Assembly (NCBI RefSeq): GCF_000735135.1
Contig: NZ_JPLZ01000006.1
Span: forward strand, 1,736,001-1,800,000
Direction of reading: 5' to 3'
DNA from: Chryseobacterium sp. FH1
Lineage (GTDB): Bacteria; Bacteroidota; Bacteroidia; Flavobacteriales; Weeksellaceae
DNA length: 64,000 nt
A program made the translations under genes and the position numbers. Each line of letters opens with the position of its first letter. The stretch's first letter is position 1. The notes beneath the pieces were generated by a model. It was not told the DNA's origin. It did no database searches and saw nothing but the letters and a program-made list of their open reading frames with translations. This document shows positions 46,219 through 55,176 of the stretch, one piece after another.

Positions 46219-46248
46219 AAACCTTTCTATTTTTAGAGAGGTTTTTTT
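46219..46248 (+). terminator. Terminator of the acyl-CoA dehydrogenase gene
   Basis: AAACCTTTCT and AGAGAGGTTT form a 10-bp stem with one G-U pair, then TTTTT. Confidence 0.75.
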
Positions 46249-46341
46249 GTTGAGTTGAGATAAAAATTTCTGTGACATTCTTCGAATTGCTAAATTTGTT
46301 TTTGAAATCATTTATCATTAATCAATTATCGATTATAAATA

Positions 46342-46947
46342 ATGTCAGAATTAAAAAAAATACGGGAAGAAAAGAATCTCACGCAGGAAGAACTGGCGGA
46401 GAAGTCGGGAATTTCCGTGAGAACTATTCAACGAATTGAAGCCGGAACAGAACCGAAAGGTTACACACTGAAAACCTTGGCTTCAACACTTGACATTTCT
46501 GAAAAAGAATTATTAATTCCAATTATTCAATCGGAAGAAATTAAAATTGAAGAACCTATTTTAATTAATGAATTTGAAACTAAAAAACAAATTTCAATGG
46601 TAGAAGGAGTTGAAATTTTCAATTCAACTTTGATCAAAATCATCAATCTTTCTTCACTTCCTTTTGCGTGGTTTCCGATTGCCAATTTTCTACCACCTTT
46701 ATTAATTATGATTTTTACTAAAGAGAAATCCCAAATCGCCAAAGAAATCATTTCGCTTCAAATATTTTTAGCCATTGTTTCGCCCATTATTTTTCTGATT
46801 GTTGCTTTTTTAAAACTCGGTTCTGCATCTGTAATGATGACGATGGTCGGCTTAACACTCACAAACGTTTTCATTATTTTGAGGAATGCTTACGAAATCG
46901 ATAAGAGACAAGGTCTTCGCTATAAGCTCAATTTCAGCATCATATAA
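46342..46947 (+). CDS. XRE-type HTH protein with a membrane domain
   Basis: 201 residues with an N-terminal helix-turn-helix (about 3-58, LTQEELAEKSGISVRTIQRI then EAGTEPKGYTLKTLA), an acidic linker and a C-terminal region with three membrane helices (from about 110) like the DUF4870 group. This would be a membrane-bound DNA-binding protein. Such HTH/DUF4870 fusions are common in flavobacteria. Its targets are unknown. A hairpin with a T-run follows its stop. Confidence 0.82.
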   Translation: MSELKKIREEKNLTQEELAEKSGISVRTIQRIEAGTEPKGYTLKTLASTLDISEKELLIPIIQSEEIKIEEPILINEFETKKQISMVEGVEIFNSTLIKIINLSSLPFAWFPIANFLPPLLIMIFTKEKSQIAKEIISLQIFLAIVSPIIFLIVAFLKLGSASVMMTMVGLTLTNVFIILRNAYEIDKRQGLRYKLNFSII

Positions 46948-46953
46948 ATCTAA

Positions 46954-46975
46954 CCGACGATTGTCGGGTTTTTGT
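46954..46975 (+). terminator. Terminator after the HTH membrane protein gene
   Basis: CCGAC-GATT-GTCGG hairpin followed by GTTTTTG. A second GTCGGG and T-run follow at once, so an alternative pairing is possible. Confidence 0.6.
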
Positions 46976-47034
46976 CGGGTTGTTTTTTTGAATTTAATTC
47001 TACAAATTCTGAATCTTTGTCAAAAATAATTTCA

Positions 47035-48504
47035 ATGACAACAAGGTTCTACTTCAGCATTTTCATTCTCTTCTTTTCTCTGGGAAATCTACAAGCTCAG
47101 ATTGATAAAAATTCCCCATTATTTTTAGAACTCAAGAAACAAGACAGCCTGTTTTTCGAACGTGGTTTTAATAATTGCGACATCGCTTATCTGGAAAAAA
47201 CGATTGACGAAAATCTGAAATTCTACCACGATAATGGCGGTTTCCAAGACAAGAAATTGTTTATGGAACGAACGAAACAAAACATTTGCGGAAATCCAAA
47301 CCAAAAGCCGATTCGCAAAGTGATTGAGAGCAGTTTAGAAGTTTTTCCGTTGTATAATAATGGCGAATTGTACGGCGCGATTCAAACCGGAGAACATCAG
47401 TTTTTTATCCGTGAAAAGGGTAAAGATGATGTTTTGGGCGGACAAGCAAAATTCACGTCAGTCTGGACGAAGGAAAACGGAAATTGGTTGATGAGTGACG
47501 TTCTCAGCTATGACCACGGCAATCCTAATCAAACAAAATTGACAGACAATTTAGAAAAATTAATCAAAGACAACCACATTCCAACCTTGGGTTTGGGTGT
47601 AATCGAAGATGGAAAATTGACTCAAGTAAAAGTTTACGGGAAATTAAATGATAAAACTTCAGCTTCCTATAATTCACTTTTCAATGTAGCGTCATTAACA
47701 AAACCTGTGACCGCAATGACGGTTTTACGTTTGGTAAGTCTCGGAAAATGGAGTCTGGATGAACCGCTTTACAAATATTTTACAGATCCAGATATCGCGA
47801 ATGATCCTCGAAATAAAAAGTTGACTGCAAGATTGGTTTTGAGTCATCAAACCGGTTTCCCCAATTGGCGTTCGATGAATAAGGACAACAAACTCAATTT
47901 TGAATTTGAACCCGGAACGAAATATCAATATTCTGGTGAAGGTTTTGAATATTTAAGGAAAGCGATTGAGAAAAAATTTAATAAAAACTTGGAACAATTA
48001 GCCAAAGAATATGTCTTTCAACCTTTGAATATGAATGATACAAGTTACATTTGGAATGAGAAAAAAATGGCAGACAGAATCGTCATTGGTTACGACAAAA
48101 ACGGAAAACCGTATGATATTGTCAAAAATAAAACAGCCAGCTCAGCAGATGATTTGATGACGTCGGTAGAAGATTACAGTAAATTTTTGATCGGCGTGAT
48201 GAAAAACGAATTGCTTTCCCCCGAAGTTTTCGAAGCGATGAAAACCAAACAGGTTGAAACCAAAAAGAACAAATATTTCGGGCTTGGTTTTGAGATCTAT
48301 GACTTGGGGAATAACGAGATAGCTTTATCACACGGAGGTTCCGACAAAGGTGTAAATACATTTGCCATCATTTTACCCAAAACCAAACAAGGTCTTGTGA
48401 TTTTCACGAATGTTGATGATGGTTACAAAATTTACGAATCGATTCTTGATCAATATCTTGGGGAAAAAGGAAAGAAGATTGTCGAGATTGAAACTAAACA
48501 ATAG
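47035..48504 (+). CDS. Exported serine hydrolase (beta-lactamase/DD-peptidase fold) with N-terminal DUF4440-like domain
   Basis: 489 residues counted from the ATG at 47035, where a clean signal peptide begins (TTRFYFSIFILFFSLGNLQA). An upstream TTG at 46972 would bury this signal. Residues about 35-165 form an NTF2/DUF4440-like domain (LTKENGNWLMSD-type end, here WTKENGNWLMSDVLSYDH). The rest is a class C beta-lactamase-like domain: SLTK (SxxK), YSGEG (YxN position) and HGGSDKG (KTG position). Probably an esterase or peptidase in the periplasm, not necessarily a resistance enzyme. Confidence 0.85.
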   Translation: MTTRFYFSIFILFFSLGNLQAQIDKNSPLFLELKKQDSLFFERGFNNCDIAYLEKTIDENLKFYHDNGGFQDKKLFMERTKQNICGNPNQKPIRKVIESSLEVFPLYNNGELYGAIQTGEHQFFIREKGKDDVLGGQAKFTSVWTKENGNWLMSDVLSYDHGNPNQTKLTDNLEKLIKDNHIPTLGLGVIEDGKLTQVKVYGKLNDKTSASYNSLFNVASLTKPVTAMTVLRLVSLGKWSLDEPLYKYFTDPDIANDPRNKKLTARLVLSHQTGFPNWRSMNKDNKLNFEFEPGTKYQYSGEGFEYLRKAIEKKFNKNLEQLAKEYVFQPLNMNDTSYIWNEKKMADRIVIGYDKNGKPYDIVKNKTASSADDLMTSVEDYSKFLIGVMKNELLSPEVFEAMKTKQVETKKNKYFGLGFEIYDLGNNEIALSHGGSDKGVNTFAIILPKTKQGLVIFTNVDDGYKIYESILDQYLGEKGKKIVEIETKQ

Positions 48505-48511
48505 TTAATTT

Positions 48512-48550
48512 TCTCTCGCAGTTTAAGTTGATTGTACAGATTTTATTAAC
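48512..48550. repeat. Partial copy of repeat C
   Basis: TCTCTCGCAGTTTAAGTTGA resembles the left arm of the repeat C stem-loop. The right arm is missing. It lies right after the serine hydrolase gene. Confidence 0.35.
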
Positions 48551-48572
48551 TAATTTAAAAGAAGCTTAAATG

Positions 48573-48609
48573 AATAATTACAGTTAAGAAAAATTTAACT
48601 GTAATTATT
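48573..48609. repeat. Inverted repeat upstream of the Rrf2-family gene
   Basis: Perfect 15-bp arms (AATAATTACAGTTAA and its complement) with spacer GAAAAAT, followed by TTTTTG. It may act as a weak terminator for the upstream gene or as part of the Rrf2 control region, because its right arm overlaps the TGTAA half-site at 48600. Confidence 0.6.
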
Positions 48610-48618
48610 TTTGTTACA
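48600..48618 (+). promoter_or_regulatory. Candidate Rrf2 operator 1
   Basis: TGTAA-N9-TTACA, 29 bp before the rrf2-type ATG. The identical pattern recurs before the next gene (49076-49094). Confidence 0.55.
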
Positions 48619-48647
48619 TTTAATAATGTTTATAAATTTGCATTATT

Positions 48648-49058
48648 ATGAGCAACACAAGATTTGCAACCGCCATCCATATTATGACCCTTCTTGCGAA
48701 AGATCCGCAGGAATGGCTGACGTCCGATTGGTTGGCAGGAAGCATCAATGTGAATCCTGTGGTCATTCGTAAAGAATTGGGAAATCTGAAAAAATCTGGT
48801 CTCGTGGAAAGCCGACAAGGAAAAGATGGAGGCGTAAGGATTGCTAAAAATCCCGAAGAAGTCAACGTAGCGCAAATCTATGAAGCAATAAAAAATTCTG
48901 AAGTTCTTGGCAAAAAAAATCAAAATCCAAATCCACTTTGTAGCGTGGGGAAGGACATTAATAAAAATCTAAATCAATTATTTACTGAGACAGATGATTT
49001 GGTTTTTCAGTTTTTGGAGGGTAAGAAATTGTCAGATTTTACCTATCAATTTGATTAA
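48648..49058 (+). CDS. Rrf2-family transcriptional regulator
   Basis: 136-residue winged-helix repressor. The Rrf2 core begins RFATAIHIMTLLAKDPQEW. The recognition helix is NVNPVVIRKELGNLKKSGLV and the wing is SRQGKDGGVRIAK. Only one Cys is present (PLCSVG), so it lacks the Cys triad that binds Fe-S in IscR/NsrR. It pairs with an NmrA-like oxidoreductase gene 57 bp downstream, the same pairing as ywnA-ywnB in Bacillus. Matching palindromes before both genes suggest local control. Confidence 0.9.
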   Translation: MSNTRFATAIHIMTLLAKDPQEWLTSDWLAGSINVNPVVIRKELGNLKKSGLVESRQGKDGGVRIAKNPEEVNVAQIYEAIKNSEVLGKKNQNPNPLCSVGKDINKNLNQLFTETDDLVFQFLEGKKLSDFTYQFD

Positions 49059-49075
49059 AAAATTTTGAAATAAAA

Positions 49076-49094
49076 TGTAACAAATAATATTACA
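49076..49094 (+). promoter_or_regulatory. Candidate Rrf2 operator 2
   Basis: TGTAA-N9-TTACA, 21 bp before the NmrA-like ATG. Same spacing and half-sites as at 48600-48618. Confidence 0.55.
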
Positions 49095-49115
49095 ATTAAT
49101 TTAAATTTAAAAATT

Positions 49116-49769
49116 ATGAGCAAACAAGTAGCAGTGATCGGAGCAACAGGCTTCGTAGGGAAACAAGTCGTAAACGAGTTGTCGAACAGAGGTTATGTGG
49201 TAAACGCCATCGCAAGAGACAGTTCAAAAGTGGAGGAGAAGGACAACGTGAGTGCTATCAGCGCAGACGTCAACAATGTGGAAGAATTGGCGAAAGTTCT
49301 GGAAGGGAATGATGCTGTGATCAATACTTTCAATCCTGGATGGACCAATCCCAATCTTTATAATGACTTTTTGAATGGTTCTAAAAACATTGAAAGTGCA
49401 GTTGAAAAATCAGGCGTGAAGAGATTCATCACAGTTGGTGGGGCTGGAAGTTTGTACATTGATGGAAATCAATTGGTGGATGGTCCAGATTTCCCTGCAG
49501 ACATCAAACCAGGTGCGACGGCAGCCAGAGATTATCTGAATGAAATTAAGAAAAACGAAACTTTGGATTGGACATTTTTCTCTCCAGCAATCGAAATGCA
49601 TCAGGGAACAGCTGGCGTAAGAACGGGAACTTACAGAACGGCTTTGGAAAATCCAGTCTTCGATGCGGATGGAAGAAGTATTTTGTCCGTTGAAGATGTT
49701 GCCGTGGCTTTGGTGGATGAATTGGAGCAGAATAACTTTGTGAAACAGCGTTTTACAGCCGCTTATTAA
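49116..49769 (+). CDS. NAD(P)-binding NmrA/YwnB-like oxidoreductase
   Basis: 217-residue atypical short-chain dehydrogenase with an N-terminal GATGFVGKQVV dinucleotide motif (about 8-18) and the segments VINTFNPGW and FITVGGAGSLYIDG. It lacks the YxxxK catalytic pair of classical SDRs, like other NmrA/YwnB/YtfG proteins. It is probably under control of the Rrf2 regulator just upstream and may take part in redox or electrophile stress response. The substrate is unknown. Confidence 0.85.
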   Translation: MSKQVAVIGATGFVGKQVVNELSNRGYVVNAIARDSSKVEEKDNVSAISADVNNVEELAKVLEGNDAVINTFNPGWTNPNLYNDFLNGSKNIESAVEKSGVKRFITVGGAGSLYIDGNQLVDGPDFPADIKPGATAARDYLNEIKKNETLDWTFFSPAIEMHQGTAGVRTGTYRTALENPVFDADGRSILSVEDVAVALVDELEQNNFVKQRFTAAY

Positions 49770-49791
49770 TATCTATATTATATCAAAAATA

Positions 49792-49826
49792 AACCCCTTC
49801 AGAGTTCAAAACTTTGAAGGGGTTAA
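49792..49826 (+). terminator. Terminator of the NmrA-like gene
   Basis: AACCCCTTCA and TGAAGGGGTT form a 10-bp stem, with the inner AGTT/AACT also able to pair. The T-run is weak (TTAACTGTT). Confidence 0.65.
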
Positions 49827-49879
49827 CTGTTGAGATGAAAGTCTTTCATCTATCAGTCTATTGTCTTCAAATCTACATC

Positions 49880-51235
49880 CTATTTCTCAAAAACCAAATA
49901 GCCATAAGCATTCAGGCTTACGTCAGAACCTTTGGTGAATTCAGCTTTGGATTTGGAGAAGACATTCTTGTAACTTCCGATAGAATGGTCGTCCTCCAAT
50001 TTGAAATTGACAGGATCTTTGCTCGTGTTGATCAAAACCAAAACTTCCCTGTCTCCATTTTTTCTTAGGTAAGCCAAGATTTTATCGTTCGCTGTGGTGT
50101 TTACCCAGAACGTCGTTACCGCTGGATCGCCACCTCGCAGTGCAGGATTTTCGGATTTTAGATTTAATAATATTTTATAAAAATCTTCCATCGCAAATTT
50201 TTCTGTCCACGGAATCGGATCTTTTTCAAAGAATTCCAGACGCTTGGTTTTCATCGGCAATTCCTGTCCGTTGTACAAAAGTGGAACGCCGTTCCAAGTT
50301 GCTGAGAAAACGGCCAAAGCTGGTGCGAGATCTCCGTACTTTTCATATTCGGTTCCGTTCCAAGAGTTCTCGTCGTGATTGCTCGTAAACCAAGCTCTCA
50401 TTGAGTTGTCTCCAATTTTTGAATATTGCTCCAAAAGGTTTTTCAAATCTGAAAGTGGCAAATGTTTTTGATAGAAGTCTTTGGTCAGGTGCATCCATTT
50501 CCAACTGTAGCTTGCATCGAAAACCTTTCCATATTCGGGTGATTCCAACTCATCAAATTCTCCTAGGAAGAACATTGGTTTCAGTTTTTCCACTTCTGGT
50601 CTTGCTTGTTGCCAAAAGTCTACTTCTACCCAGCTTGCAAGATCACAACGGAAGCCGTCGATATTGGTTTCTTTCACCCAATATTTCATTGCCTCGATCA
50701 TTTCCAGACGCATTTCTTTGTTGGTGAAGTCCAGCTCAATAATGTCATCCATTCCGCTTGCTTTGTGGAAACTTCCGTCTTCGTCCTTCAAATAATATTC
50801 TGGATGAGATTTGGTCCAAACGTGATCCCAACCTGTATGGTTTGCTACCCAATCTATAATTACTTTGAAACCCATTTTGTGAGCTTCATCCACCAAATGT
50901 TTGAAGTTGTCCAAGGTTCCGAACTCAGGATTGATGGATGTGTAATCATAAGCCGCATATTGGCTTCCCAAAGTTCCTTTTTTGTTGAGTTGCGCAATGG
51001 GTGTGATTGGCATAAACCAAAGTGTCTTCACGCCCATTTTTTTGAGTCTTGGCAAATGTTTTTCAAAAGCTTCGAAAGTGCCTTCCTGCGTATATTGTCT
51101 TACATTGACTTCATAGATATTCGTCGTTCGTTTCCAGTCTTGCGGTTGTTCCATAGTTGTATTTTCGGTAGGTTTCAATGTTTTACACGATACTAATAAT
51201 GCGGCGATTGCCGGAATAAGAATCAGTTTTTTCAT
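49880..51235 (-). CDS. GH13 alpha-amylase-family lipoprotein
   Basis: Surface or periplasmic glucan hydrolase of 451 residues with a lipoprotein signal (LIPAIAALLVSC). The GH13 regions are complete: region I DWVANHTGWDHVW, region II GFRCDLASWV with the nucleophile Asp, region III FFLGEFDE with the acid/base Glu, and region IV FTSNHDENSW. A C-terminal beta domain follows. It is a minimal single-domain amylase, monocistronic, divergent from the SDR gene. Probable substrate: starch-like alpha-glucans or maltodextrins. Confidence 0.93.
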   Translation of the reverse strand: MKKLILIPAIAALLVSCKTLKPTENTTMEQPQDWKRTTNIYEVNVRQYTQEGTFEAFEKHLPRLKKMGVKTLWFMPITPIAQLNKKGTLGSQYAAYDYTSINPEFGTLDNFKHLVDEAHKMGFKVIIDWVANHTGWDHVWTKSHPEYYLKDEDGSFHKASGMDDIIELDFTNKEMRLEMIEAMKYWVKETNIDGFRCDLASWVEVDFWQQARPEVEKLKPMFFLGEFDELESPEYGKVFDASYSWKWMHLTKDFYQKHLPLSDLKNLLEQYSKIGDNSMRAWFTSNHDENSWNGTEYEKYGDLAPALAVFSATWNGVPLLYNGQELPMKTKRLEFFEKDPIPWTEKFAMEDFYKILLNLKSENPALRGGDPAVTTFWVNTTANDKILAYLRKNGDREVLVLINTSKDPVNFKLEDDHSIGSYKNVFSKSKAEFTKGSDVSLNAYGYLVFEK

Positions 51236-51464
51236 TCTAAAATAATTTCTCTTGATTTTATGAATTCTTTTTGTCTATTCTGTAAATGTAATAAAAATAA
51301 AAAAGCCCGGGAAATTAGGCTTTGTTAATGTTTGATAAAAGTATTGCTTGGTATTTCTCAACTCAATTCATTAGAGTAAAATTTAGCAAAACTTTAAGAT
51401 TTCTTAAAAATAGATAGGTATCAATGTTGCATAATGAAGCAATGAAATATTAATTATTAAAATT

Positions 51465-52256
51465 ATGTCAAACTTTAAAGGAAAAACAATCATAGTGACA
51501 GGTGCAGCAATGGGATTAGGTCTCGCGGCTGCGGAATCTTTAGCTTCCAAAGGTGCTAACCTAACTTTAGTCGATTACAATGAAGAAGCGTTGAATAAAG
51601 CTAAATCAGAATTAGAATCCAAATACCCTGAGAGCAAATTTCTAACAGTGAAGGCTGATGTTTCTGTAGAGGAACAAGTTAAAAATTATGTAGATGAGAC
51701 GGTGAAAGAATTCGGGAAAGTGGATGGGCTTTACAATAATGCAGGAATCGAAGGGAAGCAGGCGCCACTGGTAGATTACGATATCGAGGTCTTCAAAAAA
51801 GTTATTGATATCAATCTTCTTGGTGTTTATTATGGAATGAAATACATCATCCCGGAACTTAAGAAAAACGGAGGCGGAAGAATCGTAAATGTTGCTTCAG
51901 TTGGTGGGATCCGTGGTGTTGCAAATCAAACGGCTTATGTCGCTACAAAACATGCTGTAGCTGGAATGACGAAAAACGCCGCTTTGGAATATGGAAAATA
52001 TAATATCCTCACCAATGCAATTGCACCTGGAGCTATTTTGACTCCGATGGTTGCAGAAGCTTTCAATCAAGTAAATCCACAGGACCCAAAAGCGGCGGAA
52101 GCAGAATACGCATCCAGAAACCCAACTAGAAAATTGGGTGATCCAAAAGATGTTGGAAATCTCGTAGCATATCTTTTAAGTGATGAAAACGGATACGTTT
52201 CCGGTCAAGTTATCGCAATTGACGGAGGTGAATCTAATATGTATGGTAATCCTTAG
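51465..52256 (+). CDS. Short-chain dehydrogenase/reductase
   Basis: Classical SDR of 263 residues: cofactor motif TGAAMGLGLA (about 12-21), NNAG (near 90) and the catalytic Ser with YVATK (YxxxK). The C-terminus is VSGQVIAIDGG. It resembles 3-oxoacyl reductase or cyclohexanol/glucose dehydrogenase-like enzymes. The acidic residue after the second strand (DYNEEA) suggests NAD(H). It is monocistronic with its own terminator. Confidence 0.92.
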   Translation: MSNFKGKTIIVTGAAMGLGLAAAESLASKGANLTLVDYNEEALNKAKSELESKYPESKFLTVKADVSVEEQVKNYVDETVKEFGKVDGLYNNAGIEGKQAPLVDYDIEVFKKVIDINLLGVYYGMKYIIPELKKNGGGRIVNVASVGGIRGVANQTAYVATKHAVAGMTKNAALEYGKYNILTNAIAPGAILTPMVAEAFNQVNPQDPKAAEAEYASRNPTRKLGDPKDVGNLVAYLLSDENGYVSGQVIAIDGGESNMYGNP

Positions 52257-52335
52257 AATGGCTTTCAACTTTAATCTAAATATGATGTCTGCAGAATGTG
52301 GGCATCTTTGTTTGAAGTAGATCTTTATCAAACAA

Positions 52336-52366
52336 AAAAAGTCACGGATTTTAATCCGTGACTTTA
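52336..52366 (+). terminator. Terminator of the SDR gene
   Basis: AAAGTCACGGAT and ATCCGTGACTTT form a 12-bp hairpin around TTTA-type loop bases, with A and T runs on both sides. Confidence 0.8.
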
Positions 52367-52393
52367 TATTAATTCATAAAGCAGTTTTACAAC

Positions 52394-52489
52394 TCACTTA
52401 GTTTTTTTGATTTGTATTCCGTAGTAAACAATAAGAATAATGGCGGAAACAAATAATGCAAGATCGACTTCTGCTAATTGTACCAACAT
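52394..52489 (-). CDS. 31-residue single-helix membrane peptide
   Basis: Short open frame, ATG at 52489 and TGA at 52394. The product has a polar start (LVQLAEVD), one hydrophobic helix (ALFVSAIILIVYYGIQI) and a basic end (KKTK). This is the arrangement of a real membrane miniprotein. It starts 20 nt after the stop of the ice-binding protein gene on the same strand and could be its downstream partner. No homologue is recognised. Expression is not shown by the sequence. Confidence 0.45.
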   Translation of the reverse strand: MLVQLAEVDLALFVSAIILIVYYGIQIKKTK

Positions 52490-52509
52490 CGTTTGCTTAA
52501 GTCTGCTTT

Positions 52510-54114
52510 CTATGGTTTAGCTATAAGTTTACCAGTCTGTTGTTTACCATTTTTACCCTTCAATTGGTAGAAATAAGTTCCTGCAGGCAGTTTTGTCTGT
52601 ATTGAATTTGTCTTACCAGTTAACTGCTTTTGTAAAACTATCGACCCGACTCCGTTATATATTGTCAAAGTAGAACCAGTTTCCATATCATTAGTATTGA
52701 TATTCAGGACGGATGAGAATGGATTTGGATAAAAATTAGCTTGCTTGTTCGTACTAGAAGAACCAACTGCTAAGGTTGCTGGGTCACATCCTGCAGTCAT
52801 AGTTGCATTGATGCTTGCCGTTGCCACAGCTCCAGTTGTGCTAAGAACACGACCTTCTATCACTGTACCTGTGTTAAGATTGATTGCGCCATTATTGCCA
52901 ATTATAGTTCCTTTGAAACTTGCATAATCATTAAGACTGATAGCACCATCTACTTTCCAGAAGACATTTTTCGCAAGAGCACCGTTTATCAATTCAACAG
53001 AAGCGTAAGTGCTGGTTGATAATGCACCAACAATTTTGATTACAAACACTGCATCTGCATTTCCTTGAGCATCCAATATTACTTTTCCGTTTAGAACTGT
53101 TGCAGCATTTAAAAGATAAGTATGTGGTGTAAGCACAAGGTCTTGTCCGAATGCTGCTGGATAAAGCAACTCAATATCCGTAGGTAAGGTATTAAGATAA
53201 GTATAAACCGTGTTAAGGTCTAGTGCACATACTGCTGTCGCCTGATCTGGATTTGAGTGAATTGTTCCAGTCACGTTAAGCGCTTGAAAGCCAGTCGTCA
53301 ATCCTACGTTAGATCCAATATCGCCTACAACCGTAGATACTCCGGTGTTTGTTACTGTGCCACTTCCGGTGAAAATGGTGAAACAGGCTACAGATCCCAG
53401 TGCTGGTGCTACTGGACCTGTTAATTCAGGAGATCCGCATCCAATTGGTTTTCTTATAGTCACACCAGAAACTGTCACTGCGCCAGTTGTTGAAAATGCA
53501 CGCCCTTCCAGAGATACACCACTGTTTAGGACTATTGCTGCATTATTTGCGATTACAGTCCCCTTCATTTCTGTATTGGTTGCAAGATCTACAAGACCTT
53601 CTATTTTCCAAAAGACGTTACATGCGACTGCTCCGTTTGTAAGAATCACCTTTGATCCGGAAGTAGAGGAGAACGCACCTTGAATTTGGAAGATAAATAC
53701 GGCATTTGGATTTCCTTGACCATCAAGTGTCAGCGTGTTGTCAAGTGAAGCGCCTTGTCCGATAGAGTAGGTTCCCGCCGTAAGTGTTTGCCCATTCCCC
53801 AAAAGCGGCGCGGGGAAAAAATTGGGTATCGCAGCGTTAAGTTGATTATAAGCGATGGTCAGCGCGGCGGCCGCACTTGCAGTTGAGCCATTAGCATCAT
53901 TCATTACGCCATCTACATTTCCAAAATTGGTACTGGAGCCGTTGTTTGTCCCCACGTTTCCAGTGATGTGAGATAATCCGGTGTTGCTAACAGCGCCATT
54001 TGAGGAGAAAATTGCAAATTCGGATGACACTCCTAGTACAGGCGCTTGTGCTGTAAGTTGCGAAGTGAAAAAAATCGAGGTAGACATAACTACCATGCGT
54101 AAAAGTTTTTGCAT
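52510..54114 (-). CDS. Ice-binding-like protein with two DUF3494 domains and a T9SS sorting domain
   Basis: Secreted protein of 534 residues: signal peptide (about 1-22, LTAQA), first DUF3494 domain (about 28-228, from FAIFSSNGAVSNTGLSHITG), second DUF3494 domain (about 240-440, from FTIFTGSGTVTNTGVSTVVG) and a C-terminal type A sorting domain (about 455-534, FYPNPFSSVLNI then LPAGTYFYQLKGK). Each DUF3494 domain is a beta-helix seen in ice-binding proteins and in some adhesins. The T9SS tail directs it across the outer membrane. Antifreeze activity is not proven by the fold alone. Confidence 0.88.
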   Translation of the reverse strand: MQKLLRMVVMSTSIFFTSQLTAQAPVLGVSSEFAIFSSNGAVSNTGLSHITGNVGTNNGSSTNFGNVDGVMNDANGSTASAAAALTIAYNQLNAAIPNFFPAPLLGNGQTLTAGTYSIGQGASLDNTLTLDGQGNPNAVFIFQIQGAFSSTSGSKVILTNGAVACNVFWKIEGLVDLATNTEMKGTVIANNAAIVLNSGVSLEGRAFSTTGAVTVSGVTIRKPIGCGSPELTGPVAPALGSVACFTIFTGSGTVTNTGVSTVVGDIGSNVGLTTGFQALNVTGTIHSNPDQATAVCALDLNTVYTYLNTLPTDIELLYPAAFGQDLVLTPHTYLLNAATVLNGKVILDAQGNADAVFVIKIVGALSTSTYASVELINGALAKNVFWKVDGAISLNDYASFKGTIIGNNGAINLNTGTVIEGRVLSTTGAVATASINATMTAGCDPATLAVGSSSTNKQANFYPNPFSSVLNINTNDMETGSTLTIYNGVGSIVLQKQLTGKTNSIQTKLPAGTYFYQLKGKNGKQQTGKLIAKP

Positions 54115-54430
54115 AAAAACATTATTTAGATATAAAATTTAATTATTTCATATTTAAATTACTATGTTATAATCGTGCCAATATATTTTTATTGTTATTT
54201 TATTTGTAAGTAAATATGTTAATTGTTTGGTATAATTAATAGGAAATGTGTTTATTTTTACAAATAATTAAAATAAAATATCTGTTTAATTATTTAAATT
54301 TGTTAAATAAATTCAAATATTTATATAAATTTTTAAAAAAAAATGATATTAATGAGTGGTAGTCAATTTCTTACTGAAGTTTTCTCGCACGTTTTTTGTT
54401 ATCTAGGATAATTATGTAGTATTCAATTTT
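54115..54430. other. A+T-rich divergent intergenic region
   Basis: 316 bp of very A+T-rich DNA between the ice-binding protein gene (minus) and a lipoprotein gene (plus). No open frame, tRNA or strong hairpin was seen. It must hold both promoters, but no box fits the consensus convincingly. Confidence 0.5.
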
Positions 54431-55069
54431 ATGAAAAAACTGATTTTAATGTGTGGTCTGTCTATCACTTTTTCCTGCCAAAAGGAGATCGATAAAAAAA
54501 CGGATGTATCTTCGGATCTCATTACTTCGAAAGTCAATTCACATTCACTTAATTTAAATAAGGATTTATCAACGGTTGATGGTATCAAGCAAGAATATAA
54601 TTTGGTCAATGCTCAACTGCTGGAGAGAAAGCTAGATTCTGTAGGTTTCAAATATGAATGCGCAGAGAAATCTGGCAGTGTGGTTTATTATTCTGAAAAA
54701 GGAAATTTGAAATTGATCAAGCATTTCCAAGCGGACAGCCATTTTTCTTCTACGGAGAATTATTTTATTAATGATGAGAAGCCTTATTTTATTTTCAAAG
54801 ATGAAACAGTTTGGAGTTTTGCTGGCGGAACTGCCGATAAACCAGACACGAAAGATGATGTGACGGAAAAGCGTTTTTATCTTGTCGATAATAAAGCCAT
54901 CCAATGTCTTGATAAAAAATATACTTTGAGATCCAATTCTTCAGACAATCCAAAATCAGAAAATGTTCCGAATAGGGAAATGAAAAATTGCTCAATTGCT
55001 GATTTGCAGAAAACTTTTGATTTGTTGGTGAAAAATAAGGATAAGAGAGGTGTTGGGAAATGTCTATGA
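54431..55069 (+). CDS. Lipoprotein of unknown function
   Basis: 212 residues beginning with a lipoprotein signal (KKLILMCGLSITFSC). The remainder is a soluble domain with a middle part rich in aromatic and charged residues (VVYYSEKGNLKLIKHFQ, then YFINDEKPYFIFKDET) that looks like a beta-rich repeat. A Cys-Lys pattern near the end (MKNCSIADLQKTFDLLVK) may form a disulfide. No family is recognised. Confidence 0.7.
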   Translation: MKKLILMCGLSITFSCQKEIDKKTDVSSDLITSKVNSHSLNLNKDLSTVDGIKQEYNLVNAQLLERKLDSVGFKYECAEKSGSVVYYSEKGNLKLIKHFQADSHFSSTENYFINDEKPYFIFKDETVWSFAGGTADKPDTKDDVTEKRFYLVDNKAIQCLDKKYTLRSNSSDNPKSENVPNREMKNCSIADLQKTFDLLVKNKDKRGVGKCL

Positions 55070-55176
55070 GTAATTATCTCAAAAATTAATATTAATTTAA
55101 GATTAAATGGGTGAAATAACTAAGCAGTCTTGGGAAAGAGCAAAAAAATAATTCAACATTACTGCTATTCCTCATA

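Noticed and set aside
50606-51196. 196-residue plus-strand frame opposite the amylase gene
   Set aside because: Shadow of the GH13 gene, whose catalytic motifs are all on the minus strand.
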